Part shown: positions 14,841 through 23,700 of the stretch, piece after piece
How the letters are laid out: each line of letters starts with the position of its first letter
Position numbering within the stretch: the first letter of the stretch is position 1
Source of the DNA: Solirubrobacterales bacterium
GTDB lineage: Bacteria; Actinomycetota; Thermoleophilia; Solirubrobacterales; Solirubrobacteraceae
Reading direction: 5' to 3'
DNA length: 44,267 nucleotides
Assembly (NCBI GenBank): GCA_003132505.1
Contig: PKXY01000041.1
Coordinates: forward strand, 1 to 44,267
Notes under the pieces: generated by a model
Seen by the model: the letters and a program-made list of their open reading frames with translations, nothing else
What the model was told of the DNA's origin: nothing
Databases searched by the model: none
Position numbers and translations under genes: made by a program

Positions 14841-17800
14841 CTAGCTGATGTCGAGTCCGTAGCCGGGCGTTTCGCGGCCGAGTTCGCGGGCGAGTTGCTC
14901 CCGCGCGCGTTGCGCGCGTTGGTAGTCGGCTCGCTGCTGTGGGTCGACGGGTTGATGTCCGAGCGGGTCGCCTGTGTCGGGGATTTCGTATTCGATGCGG
15001 TAGCGGGCGATGGCGCGTGCCGCGCGGTCCCAGCGGCGGGCGTCGGATTGGCGTTCGGGTCGTTCGCCTAGCGCCTCGCGGGTCCATGCCGGTCGTTCGG
15101 TGACTTGTCGGTCGGCGAGTTCGTCGCGGATTTGGGTGTGTTCGCGTTGCAATGTGGCGGCGGCGTTGGTGAGCGCGTTGCGTTCGTCACGGATCGCTGC
15201 GACGTCGCCGAGTTGGCGGCTGAGCGTTGCGCGTTGGGTGAGTGTGCGCTCGAGTTGGTCCTCGGCACCAGCGAGGGCGGTGGAGAGCCGGGTGCGATCG
15301 ACTAGATGGGCGTCCTCGCCGCGGCCGAAGCGTCGCTCGCGGGCTGCGGGCAGCCGGTCGAGCTCGCCACGGAGGAGGTCGCGTCGTTCGGTGAGTGTGC
15401 GTGCGCGCGCGTCGAGTTCGTCGAGCCGTGTCAGTTCGGTGGTGGGCAGCGCGTCGAGTTGCGCGCGCAGCTGCTCGAGCTGCTCTCGCATTTCGGTAAG
15501 AGGCGGCCGTTGCGCCTGCGCAAACGGGGGTTCGGCGCGGCCGGCTGCCTGTTCTTGCAGCGGTCCCGTGCTGTGTGTTTGGGTGACTTGTGGGTCGTCG
15601 GCGGTGCCGGGCGCGGGGAGCTGGTCGATCGCGAGGTCCTCGTCGTCGCGCTCGAGCATCCGGCGCCCCGCCCGCGCCAAAACGTCCTTCGGCTGCGTCC
15701 GCTCGTCGCGCGCGCTCGGGGCGAGCTCGTCGCGCTCGGCGGTGCCGTGGCTCGTGTCACGGATGAGTAGCCGTGTTTGTCCGCGGGCGCGTGAGAGCGC
15801 GGTGTAGGACCAGCCGCGTGAGAGTTCATGCGGGCTTGCAACGACCGTCGCCTGTTCGACGGTGCCGCCCTGCATGCCGTGCCCGGTCAGCGCGTAGGCG
15901 TACTCGACGTGTTCAGCGACGTAACCCGCGGGGAGGTTCCGCATGAGTCGCGCGTCCGTTTCGATGACGATCCCGCCCGCGTGGACGTGGCGGACGGTGC
16001 CGCGCGTGCCGTTGTCGACGTCGAGGTCGCGCTCGTTGTCGCGGCAGATCACCCGGTCACCAGCGGCGACCGCCACCGCCCCGTAGGTGCGCTCCTCACC
16101 GAGCGCGCCTGCGGCGCGGCGCTGGTCTCGTGCGAGTTCGTTGAGCTCGCTGCGTGTGTCGTTGTTGCGCGCGATCAGCACGCTCTGCTCCAGGCCGTGC
16201 GCCAACACGCCGACGGTCCATTCGGCGACGGCCTGCTCAAGAACGTCGCGGTCGTCGGTGACGACTTCGACGCGGCCCGTGGTGGTGGCCCATTCGATCC
16301 AGCGGCGCGGGTTGCCGTCATGCAGGCCGGCGAGCGCGAGGCGCTCCTGCGGGTCGCGCTGGCGCATTACCTCGGTCAATCTGGCCGACCCGAGCCGCTC
16401 ACCGATCGCCGCGAGCCATCCACCGGCTTGGACGGACGGTAGCTGCCCGGGGTCACCGATCGCGATCACCTTCGCCCCCACCTTCGCGGCGTGCGCGAGC
16501 AACCGTTCGCTCTGCCTGGTGGACGCCATCGCGGCCTCGTCGAAGATCACGACGCCGCGCTCCGGGAGTGGCCGGCCGGCGTCGATCGCGAGCAGCCGGC
16601 TATCAAGCGTCCGCGACGCGATCCCCGCCTGCTCGTTCAGCTCACGCACAGCCCGACCCGACGGCGCGACGCCGATCACGGTGTAGCCGGACCGCTCGTA
16701 GAGGTCGGCAATGGCGCCGGCGGTGTAGGTCTTGCCGGTTCCGGCCAAAGCCTCGATCACGTCCACCCCGTTGCCGGACGTCGCGACCGCGCGTACCGCG
16801 TCGGTCTGTCCGGCGTTCAACGCTCGATCGCCGGCAGCGATCACCGCCGTCACGGTGGTCTCGTCGAGCTGCGCGACGTGGGCGCCGGCGCGGCTGGTCG
16901 CGAGGTCGATTAGCGCGCGCTCGCGCTCTACGAGGTCCGCGCTCGTGAGTGTCCCGCGCGTAGTCGCAAGAACGTCGGCGCGACCGGCGAACCGTTCGCC
17001 GAAGGCGCGCACGGTTTCGACGCGAGCGCCCTGCGTGGCCGCGGCCGCGAACTCGCGCAGGACCGCCGGCTCATCGAAAGTGTTCGAACGCTCCGTTAGC
17101 CCGTCTGGTCCCGCGATGACCGCGGCGAGCTCGCCCTCCCCCACTCGCTCACCGGCCTGTTCAAGCTCGCCCTCCCCGGCAACCTGGCCGTGCTCGAGCT
17201 GCTCCTGGCCGCGGCCGGTGATCTGGTCGATGAGTTGCCGGTCGAGTCCGTGCTCGGCGGCACGGGCGGTGATCTCTTCCCGCCAGGTGTGGGTCTCGAT
17301 GCCGTACTGCTTGCGGTCGCGTGTCGCGATCGCACCCCACGTCGCACGCTCAGCCTTCGTCAAGGGCCGCCCGAGCTCGGCCTCCTTCACCGCGACCGCC
17401 GCGAGCACCTGCGCGCGACGCTGCGAGAACGACCGCAACACACCCACCGAGACCTCGCGAAGCTCGGCCGCACCCTTGTGAACGGGCCCCCACTCCAACC
17501 CGAGACGCTCACGCACCACGGTCCGCAGATGCGCCTGGTAGAGGTAGCCCGCGGTCTTTGCCGCCCGGTAGAGCGCGGCGCCGTCGAGCGCGGTGTAGCG
17601 CCCGTCGGGCCCGCGCGTGAGGTTGCCAGCCACGACGTGCGTGTGCAACTGCGGGTCCAGTGCCCGGCTCATCCGGTGGCGGTAGGCCGCCGCGATAAAC
17701 CCGCCACCGGGCTCGTGAACCTCGCCGGCGTGGCCGCGGCGCACCATCACCGCCGTGTCCTCGAGATACCCAACAGCGGCCCGCACAGCCTCCTCATGCG

Positions 17801-18134
17801 CCGCGACCAGCTCTGCAGAAACCTCGGCCGGCGCGACCGCGAACAGCACGCTGACCGACTTCGGCGCCGAGAAGGTCAGGTCAAGCGCCGCGATCTTTGG
17901 ATCCCGAAGACCCGCGCGCAACCGCACCCCAGGCTCCCCCGGATACGACCCCGCAATCAACGCGTTGAACTGCGCGCTGCTCACCGCCCCGGAAAGGCCG
18001 AGCTCGCGGGCGCCTGCGCCGACCCATTCGCCCTGCGCCTCACCACGGCCCGCGTAGTAGTCGTCGACGCCGTTCGCGACCTGCTGCTCGTAGTAGCGAT
18101 GCTGGCCGACAGCGATCTTCCCGATCGACAACAC
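14841..18134 (-). CDS. MobF-family conjugative relaxase/helicase (TrwC/TraA-like)
   Basis: A 1097-residue protein that nicks oriT, stays linked to the transferred strand by a tyrosine and unwinds it. The N-terminal TrwC domain has paired tyrosines RYYEQQV (residues 13-19), the FSAPKSVSVLF segment near 88-98, and the metal-binding histidines in YRHRMSRALDPQLHTHVVAGN near 150-172. A RecD2-type helicase follows with Walker A ALAGTGKTYTAG near 460-472, the DEAAMAS motif near 533 and the C-terminal UvrD-like VEYAYALTGHGMQGGTV near 750. The last 250 residues are Arg/Glu-rich coiled coil. The GTG start has no ribosome site but sits 6 bases after a TATTTT box, so the message may be leaderless. Confidence 0.95.
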   Translation of the reverse strand: MLSIGKIAVGQHRYYEQQVANGVDDYYAGRGEAQGEWVGAGARELGLSGAVSSAQFNALIAGSYPGEPGVRLRAGLRDPKIAALDLTFSAPKSVSVLFAVAPAEVSAELVAAHEEAVRAAVGYLEDTAVMVRRGHAGEVHEPGGGFIAAAYRHRMSRALDPQLHTHVVAGNLTRGPDGRYTALDGAALYRAAKTAGYLYQAHLRTVVRERLGLEWGPVHKGAAELREVSVGVLRSFSQRRAQVLAAVAVKEAELGRPLTKAERATWGAIATRDRKQYGIETHTWREEITARAAEHGLDRQLIDQITGRGQEQLEHGQVAGEGELEQAGERVGEGELAAVIAGPDGLTERSNTFDEPAVLREFAAAATQGARVETVRAFGERFAGRADVLATTRGTLTSADLVERERALIDLATSRAGAHVAQLDETTVTAVIAAGDRALNAGQTDAVRAVATSGNGVDVIEALAGTGKTYTAGAIADLYERSGYTVIGVAPSGRAVRELNEQAGIASRTLDSRLLAIDAGRPLPERGVVIFDEAAMASTRQSERLLAHAAKVGAKVIAIGDPGQLPSVQAGGWLAAIGERLGSARLTEVMRQRDPQERLALAGLHDGNPRRWIEWATTTGRVEVVTDDRDVLEQAVAEWTVGVLAHGLEQSVLIARNNDTRSELNELARDQRRAAGALGEERTYGAVAVAAGDRVICRDNERDLDVDNGTRGTVRHVHAGGIVIETDARLMRNLPAGYVAEHVEYAYALTGHGMQGGTVEQATVVASPHELSRGWSYTALSRARGQTRLLIRDTSHGTAERDELAPSARDERTQPKDVLARAGRRMLERDDEDLAIDQLPAPGTADDPQVTQTHSTGPLQEQAAGRAEPPFAQAQRPPLTEMREQLEQLRAQLDALPTTELTRLDELDARARTLTERRDLLRGELDRLPAARERRFGRGEDAHLVDRTRLSTALAGAEDQLERTLTQRATLSRQLGDVAAIRDERNALTNAAATLQREHTQIRDELADRQVTERPAWTREALGERPERQSDARRWDRAARAIARYRIEYEIPDTGDPLGHQPVDPQQRADYQRAQRAREQLARELGRETPGYGLDIS

Positions 18135-18139
18135 GGGAC

Positions 18140-18169
18140 CAAAATAGCAAAATCAGCACCCTTTGGTGC
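18140..18169 (-). promoter_or_regulatory. Putative relaxase promoter with shared AT-rich repeat and small inverted repeat
   Basis: The coding strand reads TTTTGCTATTTTGG just ahead of the GTG start at 18134. The 14-mer CAAAATAGCAAAAT (plus strand, 18140-18153) also occurs upstream of xis. Next to it is GCACC-CTTT-GGTGC (18156-18169). A TATTTT hexamer six bases before the start codon would give a leaderless transcript. Confidence 0.45.
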
Positions 18170-18521
18170 AACTGTGTGATGCGAAGCTCAGCGAAGCTGA
18201 GAGAGCGTCTGGGAAGCCTTTGCCGTTCGGACCTTCGGGAGGCTGCGGGCTATGCGAGCACGGGCTGACCGACGGCGGGGACGTGGACGTGGGAGCGGTG
18301 CTCGGACGTCTCGTTGAGGTCGGCGGACTGGTCGGCGGGTCGGGTCGCGGAGCCAGGGCCAAGCCGGGTGGACACGGCCGGCGAGACCGCGGTGGGATCT
18401 CCGCTCGCGCGGCAGCGACGCGCAGGGGATCCGAACCATGGTCTGTCCCCCTCTCCAGACGGTGGCGCTCAGCGCACACGTAGCCTCCCGCAGCGCCCTG
18501 TGGGTGGTGCGGGAGGCGACT
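18170..18521. other. Non-coding region upstream of relaxase; candidate oriT
   Basis: About 350 bases with no convincing gene on either strand. It begins with the inverted repeat CTCAGC-GAA-GCTGAG (18187-18201), inside a partial direct repeat GCGAAGCTCA/GCGAAGCTGA (18181-18200). MobF relaxases commonly nick close to their own gene at a site beside an inverted repeat, so this is a reasonable place for oriT, but no nic consensus is recognised. Confidence 0.35.
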
Positions 18522-18851
18522 CTAGCTTCGGTGGGGATGCAGCAGGCGGGTGAAGATGCGTTGCGAGAGCAGCGAGGGCCAGTAGCCGCGACGGGCGTGA
18601 AACCAGATCGTGCCGGCGCTCCAGGAGGCGCAGCCGAGGATCAAGAAGAACACCATGTAGCCGTACCCGCCCTGGCTGCCGCACGCCCATCCGGCCCACC
18701 ACGAGGCCACGCCGCTGAAGCGGGTGAGCGTCGGCCCGAACCGCCATCCGACCCACGCGAACAGGCAAAGCAATCCGCCGGCGGCGACGATCGAGGCGAG
18801 CACCGCGGGGTGCCCGCCAGCGCTGTTGGTAGCGAGGACGCGAGCGGCCAT
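18522..18851 (-). CDS. Small integral membrane protein
   Basis: A protein of about 109 residues from ATG 18851 (the frame is open to 18908). It has three hydrophobic segments: HPAVLASIVAAGGLLCLFAW, the Trp/Gly-rich VASWWAGWACGSQGG, and YGYMVFFLILGCASWSAGTIW, with an Arg-rich C-terminal tail. It lies between ardC and the relaxase on the same strand, so it may be a transfer-associated or entry-exclusion protein; function unknown. Confidence 0.6.
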   Translation of the reverse strand: MAARVLATNSAGGHPAVLASIVAAGGLLCLFAWVGWRFGPTLTRFSGVASWWAGWACGSQGGYGYMVFFLILGCASWSAGTIWFHARRGYWPSLLSQRIFTRLLHPHRS

Positions 18852-18879
18852 CACCACAGTGCAGCACGCGCTTGGGACA

Positions 18880-19815
18880 TTACGCGCGACCCACGGCCAC
18901 CCTCGCACGCAGGGCGCTCGTCCCTTCCGGGTCGCTGCTGCCAGTGGTCGCGAGGACGACGGTCTCGAGGCGGCGGGCGAGACGGTCGATCAGCGCGGCG
19001 TGAGCGTGGATCGTCGCGATCGGGGTGTCCTCCGACCAGGCGGTCAGGTAGGGGATGCTGTTCGCGCTCGTGTCGACCCCAAGGATCCCCGCCACGCTCA
19101 TCGCGACCGATTCAACGACGAGCTCCTCGCCGGCGTAGGACAGCTGCGGATCACCGTCTGCGCGATCGACGCGCACGAGCGCGTGAGCGAGCTCGTGCAG
19201 CAGGGCCGCGATCTGCCCGTTCGGCTCAAGCGAGCACTCGACCTCGATCTCACCGGTTCGGTGACGGCACACGCCCTCCGGGCCGCCAAGCTTGCGGACG
19301 TCAACGGCGTAGCCGATCGTCGCGGCGAAGCTGGTGAGCGGCACGAGTAGGTGCGCGAGCTCGTATCCGTGCAGCGGCGCGATCGGCGGGTCAAGCGGCG
19401 AAGGCGTCGCGGGTGGCGGAAGCTCGGTGACTTGTGAGCGGTCGAAGACCGAGCCGAGCTTGAACAACGTCCGCGGCTTCTCCCCCGCCCCGCCATCGTG
19501 TCCCCACGCTTCGAGTTGCTTGCGGCTGGGCGGGATCGGCATCCAGATCCGGATCGCCTTCTCGCCCTTGCGGACCGCGTACCCGAGGTCGAGCCACGCC
19601 CGGAACCCCGCGACGTGTGTCGCGCCAGGGTTTTGCATGCTGATCAGGATCTGGTTGCGCAGGCTGTAGCGGTGAAAGTGCCGGCGCACCCCGAGCCAGC
19701 ACTGCCAGCCCGCCGACGTCCGCAGTTCTTCGACGGCGCGCTCGGCAAGCTCGCGCTCCGCGGCACGGCGCTGCTCACGCTCTTCGAGAGTCGATCGTGT
19801 TCCGCTGGGGGCCAT
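18880..19815 (-). CDS. ArdC-like antirestriction protein with metallopeptidase motif
   Basis: A 311-residue protein starting at ATG 19815, six bases after a strong AAGGAGG. The N-terminal ssDNA-binding-like domain (residues 30-125) contains the ArdC signatures YSLRNQILISMQNPGATHVAG and YAVRKGEKAIRIWMPI. The C-terminal part carries the zinc-peptidase motif HELAHALVR (207-215) with a downstream Glu in EELVVESVA as a possible third ligand. ArdC proteins enter the recipient or protect incoming single-stranded DNA from restriction. It precedes the membrane protein and relaxase genes on the same strand, consistent with early expression during transfer. Confidence 0.9.
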   Translation of the reverse strand: MAPSGTRSTLEEREQRRAAERELAERAVEELRTSAGWQCWLGVRRHFHRYSLRNQILISMQNPGATHVAGFRAWLDLGYAVRKGEKAIRIWMPIPPSRKQLEAWGHDGGAGEKPRTLFKLGSVFDRSQVTELPPPATPSPLDPPIAPLHGYELAHLLVPLTSFAATIGYAVDVRKLGGPEGVCRHRTGEIEVECSLEPNGQIAALLHELAHALVRVDRADGDPQLSYAGEELVVESVAMSVAGILGVDTSANSIPYLTAWSEDTPIATIHAHAALIDRLARRLETVVLATTGSSDPEGTSALRARVAVGRA

Positions 19816-19843
19816 GAGGTTCCTCCTTGGTCGGTGGCCTCGC

Positions 19844-19923
19844 CCGGTGGGGGGCCGCTTGCCCATCCGCCCGCACGACCCGAAGGGGCGTGCCACCATC
19901 GGGCGGTGGGCGGCCCCCACCGG
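19844..19923. repeat. Long nested imperfect hairpin upstream of ardC
   Basis: Outer arms CCGGTGGGGGGCC (19844-19856) and GGCCCCCACCGG (19912-19923) pair with one bulged G. Inside them GCCCA/TGGGC, then CCGCCCG/CGGGCGG, then CACG/CGTG and CCC/GGG pair, around a small loop near 19880. About 30 base pairs in 80 bases make this the strongest fold seen in the window. It lies 28 bases upstream of the ardC start and could be a leader, a single-strand promoter of the kind used to express ardC-type genes in the recipient, or an origin. Confidence 0.6.
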
Positions 19924-20093
19924 AACGCCATCCGCCAGCAAACCCACGCCCACGCGTGGGGGCGGTGAGGCCGACGTCGCAGGCGGCGTCGGCCGGCCGC
20001 GGGAGCCACCAGCGCTCCGCGTCGTGGATCGCCGCGGCCACGTCGTCGACGCCGGGCCGCAGCGGGATAGAGGCTCCTCAGCTCGTGACGCGG

Positions 20094-20363
20094 CTACAGC
20101 CGCTCAAGGTAGACATCGCCCGCAGCACCAGCGCTTGCGAACTGCAGCTCGTCATCTGGGGCGGGCACGCGGCGGATCACACGGGTCGCTCGCATCTGAG
20201 CGCCCACGAGCCTGGGCAGCGCTCGCACGGATTCCGTACGCTCGTTCCGCTGTCTCCGGAACTGCTCGTACACAGTGCGCAGCAGGACTGCAGACATTGG
20301 TGAGGCAGTCTTCGTCGTCGAGGATGGGCTGGTAGATGCGTCGCTGGCATCCACGCGGGCCAT
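20094..20363 (-). CDS. Possible small protein, unknown
   Basis: An 89-residue frame from ATG 20363. The second half (MSAVLLRTVYEQFRRQRNER and onward to GDVYLERL) has plausible protein character and its codons end mostly in G or C, as in neighbours. No ribosome site and no recognised domain; other frames in the stretch are also open. Low confidence. Confidence 0.28.
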   Translation of the reverse strand: MARVDASDASTSPSSTTKTASPMSAVLLRTVYEQFRRQRNERTESVRALPRLVGAQMRATRVIRRVPAPDDELQFASAGAAGDVYLERL

Positions 20364-20410
20364 GATGGTCCGGGGGAACTTGCGGTCGACGACCAGGCCG
20401 GAGAGGCCAA

Positions 20411-20626
20411 TTACGGGACGGTCAGAAGCGCGCGGTTGATGATGACCGTCGCTTCGAGGGGCGCGCCCATCGTCCAGTAGCGCTGCCCGTCGGTGTTCAG
20501 GTACGTGTAGGTCGTCTTCCCGAACCGGCGCTTGTAGCCGGCCCGGCGGATCAGCAGAACGAACTCGTTGAACTCGTCGTCGGGGGTCTGGCCGCGCACC
20601 GTGTACTCGTGCGGGATGTGGGACAT
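20411..20626 (-). CDS. Small conserved-looking protein of unknown function
   Basis: 71 residues from ATG 20626 (frame open to 20842). The sequence HEYTVRGQTPDDEFNEFVLLIRRAGY followed by RFGKTTYTYLNTDGQRYWTMGAP is clearly protein-like, with aromatic-rich strands, and I recall similar short proteins in actinobacterial mobile DNA without an assigned function. It lies 170 bases downstream of the large helicase gene and may or may not share its transcript. Confidence 0.6.
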   Translation of the reverse strand: MSHIPHEYTVRGQTPDDEFNEFVLLIRRAGYKRRFGKTTYTYLNTDGQRYWTMGAPLEATVIINRALLTVP

Positions 20627-20795
20627 CGTCTTTGCAAAGCGCCACGGCGCGCGGGCGACGAAACCGCGGCCGTCTTCGCCTCCCTCGGTGGTCTGCGCGC
20701 TGGGTCGCATACTCGTCACTAGCGTCGCACGGCGTTCCGCGAGTCGCCCCCTCGCGCGTGCAGGCATCCCTTGCTTAGCGCTAGGCCACACCACC

Positions 20796-23700
20796 TCATG
20801 CATTCGCCGAGAACGAACGACGGGCCGGATCGAACTCAGCACTTCCGCTGACGGCGAGGTTCGCCGGCGACAAATCGATCGCTAGCTCCCCAGCCAGCCG
20901 CTGAGCTTCGGCCGGCCCGAAGCGGTCGACCAGGTAGGCGACGAGGTCCTCTTGGCGGGCGTGTCCGAATGCCAGGCGGTACACCGTGAGCGACCGTCGT
21001 AGATCATCAATGCGCGCTCGGTCCCTGCTCAGCGGCAGGGTTGGGACGTGCCGCTCGATGCGTGCTCCGCCGGGTATCGGGAAGAGCCAGTAGGGGACGA
21101 GGTCGGTTACCCCAGGAGCGCGTTCCGCGGCAGCGCGCGCGAAGAGCGATGCCCATGGATCCGTACCGGGCTCGAGCATCAACTCGTCGCCGTAGGTTTG
21201 AGCCACGTTGCGGCGAACTGCGTGGTTCTTAAAGCGGTGAATCCGTCCCTCTCGTTGCTCGAGGTCGACAGGATTCGACGGCAGGTTCCAGTGGACGATC
21301 GCATGGCTGTAGAGGTGAAAATCAAGGCCCTCCTGCCCGACCGAGGTGGAGGCGAGGACGAATGGCCAGAACGGAGAGTTGAACGCCGTGCGAAGTTGCG
21401 TGGCTCGCACGCCGCCGGTCCCATCGGCGTTTCGCTCATCACCGAACCGGGCGGCGAACTGTGTGCGCATGTTGCGACGCGTGAGTTTTATTCCCTGACG
21501 CGGGTCGACGCCAACGCGATCGACGCGTACCCGCGTTGCCCTCAGCGTGAGTGCCTCGCGGATCGTCTCGGCCAGTACGCGCCATCTGTGTGTTGGCTCA
21601 GGGTCGAACAGTCCACGGTCATCCACGAGCACATGGGCGTATTCGTCGACCACAGCCTGCAGACAGCCGTCCGTCCCGTAGCGAAGGACGTGGCGCCAGT
21701 AGGCGGTGGTTGGATCGGGCGAACGGACCATCGCCGTTACTTCGGGCCCGTTGAAGAGGGACCGGAAGCCCCACGCGGCCTGTCCGGCGGCGTCGCGGAG
21801 CTTCACGTCCGCGTGACCGCTGCCGTGGCTGACGCGCGTGAGCGCCCTTGCGCAGACGGTTCCCCATCCGGCGGCCGCGAGCTGAACGATCGTCGCGACC
21901 AGGTCATCCGGTCGCCGGCCGAGCGTTAGGTCGCCGCGAAGCAGGCTTCGTGCGCGCTCGACGTGGTCTGCCCAGCGGGACTCTCCGTCTTCGGCGGTGT
22001 CGTCGCCGGCCCAGATCGCGGCGAGGTTGTCGCGCGACCACCACGCGCGCGTTGCTTCCGGGTCGAGGTGAAGGTCTAGGAGAATTGGGGCGGCCCAGTA
22101 CCAGCTCTCATCCACGACGTCCCGGCTCGATGCGGATTCTTCTTCCTCGGCTAGAGCCGCGTGTGCATGGTGGCATGCGTCGGCGAACATTGCGGCGGTT
22201 GGCACATGCGAGCGTCCGGCGATGCGCACGAGCAGATCGAGGTCCTCTCGGCAAAACCCTGCCTCGAGCATGTCGGATGCCGTCATCCGGCTCAACCGGA
22301 CGAAGCGCTCGGTAAACGCGAGATGTAGTGCGTATTCCGGTGTGATGGACCAGGGCTCTGGTCCGCTCCACGCGTAGGGGTGTGCGCTCGGGTCGACCGG
22401 TCCGCGGAGGCCCGAGCCCTTTGCGGGCAGCGCGTCGATCCGTGCCGACAGTCGGTCCTCGGCCCATTCCCGTAGGCCGCTGACGGTTGCCGGTACACCG
22501 TGTGTCGCGGCGTTGCGTGCGTAGTCGAGCGGGTCTGCGAGGGTCGCGAGCGTCGGTGATGGGTAAAGCAGGGCGAGCACGGGCATGCTGCTGAGCCGCC
22601 CGTCGCTGATCCGGAATGTCAGTAGTTGCGTGCGCTGGTCGCGTGCCTGTCGCGTGTTGCGTGGGTCGCTGTCGAGTAGACGGAGCATCCGTCTCTCGGC
22701 GGCATAGGTCAGCATCGCTGCGACGGCGCGCGGGACAACATTCCACGACGAGAAGACGAGCCTCTTTGTGAAGTCCGCCACGCGGGGGTCGGCATACGGC
22801 CCTTCGAGCGCGTAATAGGGCAGAGACGGGGCGATCCACAGTGCCTGCCACGCGCCCGACTGGATGACGTCGGCGTCAAGGACACGCATGCGCGGATTGC
22901 CGGGATCGATGTCCCCGTACCGCTCGACGTCCCTCCAGGGGAGATTCTGCGCATTTCGACCGATCGCGGTCGCTACCTCGCGACTGAGGACTGGGGATTC
23001 GGCGGCGTCTTCCAGCTTGGTTTTGAAGCGATACCCGTCCATGAAGTTGAGGAGATACGGTGCGCTCTTCCAGTACTCGATCACGTCGGGTTCTTCAAGG
23101 AGCCGGGCCACGTTCTGCAGTGCCAGGTAGCCGCGCACGTCACTCGCCGTAAGCGGAGTCGCGACGTCGCGATGCTCGAGCATGCCGTCACGGTCGTCGC
23201 GGACAGCGAGTCGCTCGGTGCGGCACATGATGGTGCCGAGAGCCGCTTCAATCCGTTCGCGGCAACCGCGCAGCTCGGTTAAGTTGATCTCTGCGGTGTT
23301 GATGAGCGAGTGCTTGTGATCAGCGAACGCGCTCTCGATCTCAGCGGCGGTCTCCGTGTCGTCGCCGCAAAGAAAGCGTACGGTGCGCATGAAGTCCTGA
23401 TGGTGGTCTTCGGTTTCGTGCTCTTGGCCGAGCGTGTACATCCGGTACGGCGTAGCACTGAGGAGGAGGAGTCGTGCGCGCGTCCCGCTTTCGGGGTCGC
23501 GCCAGTTGAAGAGCTGCTGTGCGAGCTCCCCGGCCGCTGTGTCCGGGTTGTCCAGGATGTCGCGAAAGCGCTGAAACTCGTCGAGGATGACCAAATCTGG
23601 CTCGAGCGCCGAGATGCAGACCTGTGCGAGGGTGGCGCGGAGGTCGCTGACGATCTCGCGCCGGTCGTAGCGCAGCTCCTCCGACCACGCGGCATTGGTT

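Noticed and set aside
18163-18483. Plus-strand 106-codon frame upstream of the relaxase
   Set aside because: Gly/Arg-rich product against the direction of all neighbours; the region better fits a regulatory or transfer-origin segment.
20627-20842. Longer N-terminus for the small protein at 20411-20626
   Set aside because: The added residues are Arg/Ser-rich and lack protein-like pattern, and part of the stretch overlaps the end of the helicase gene.
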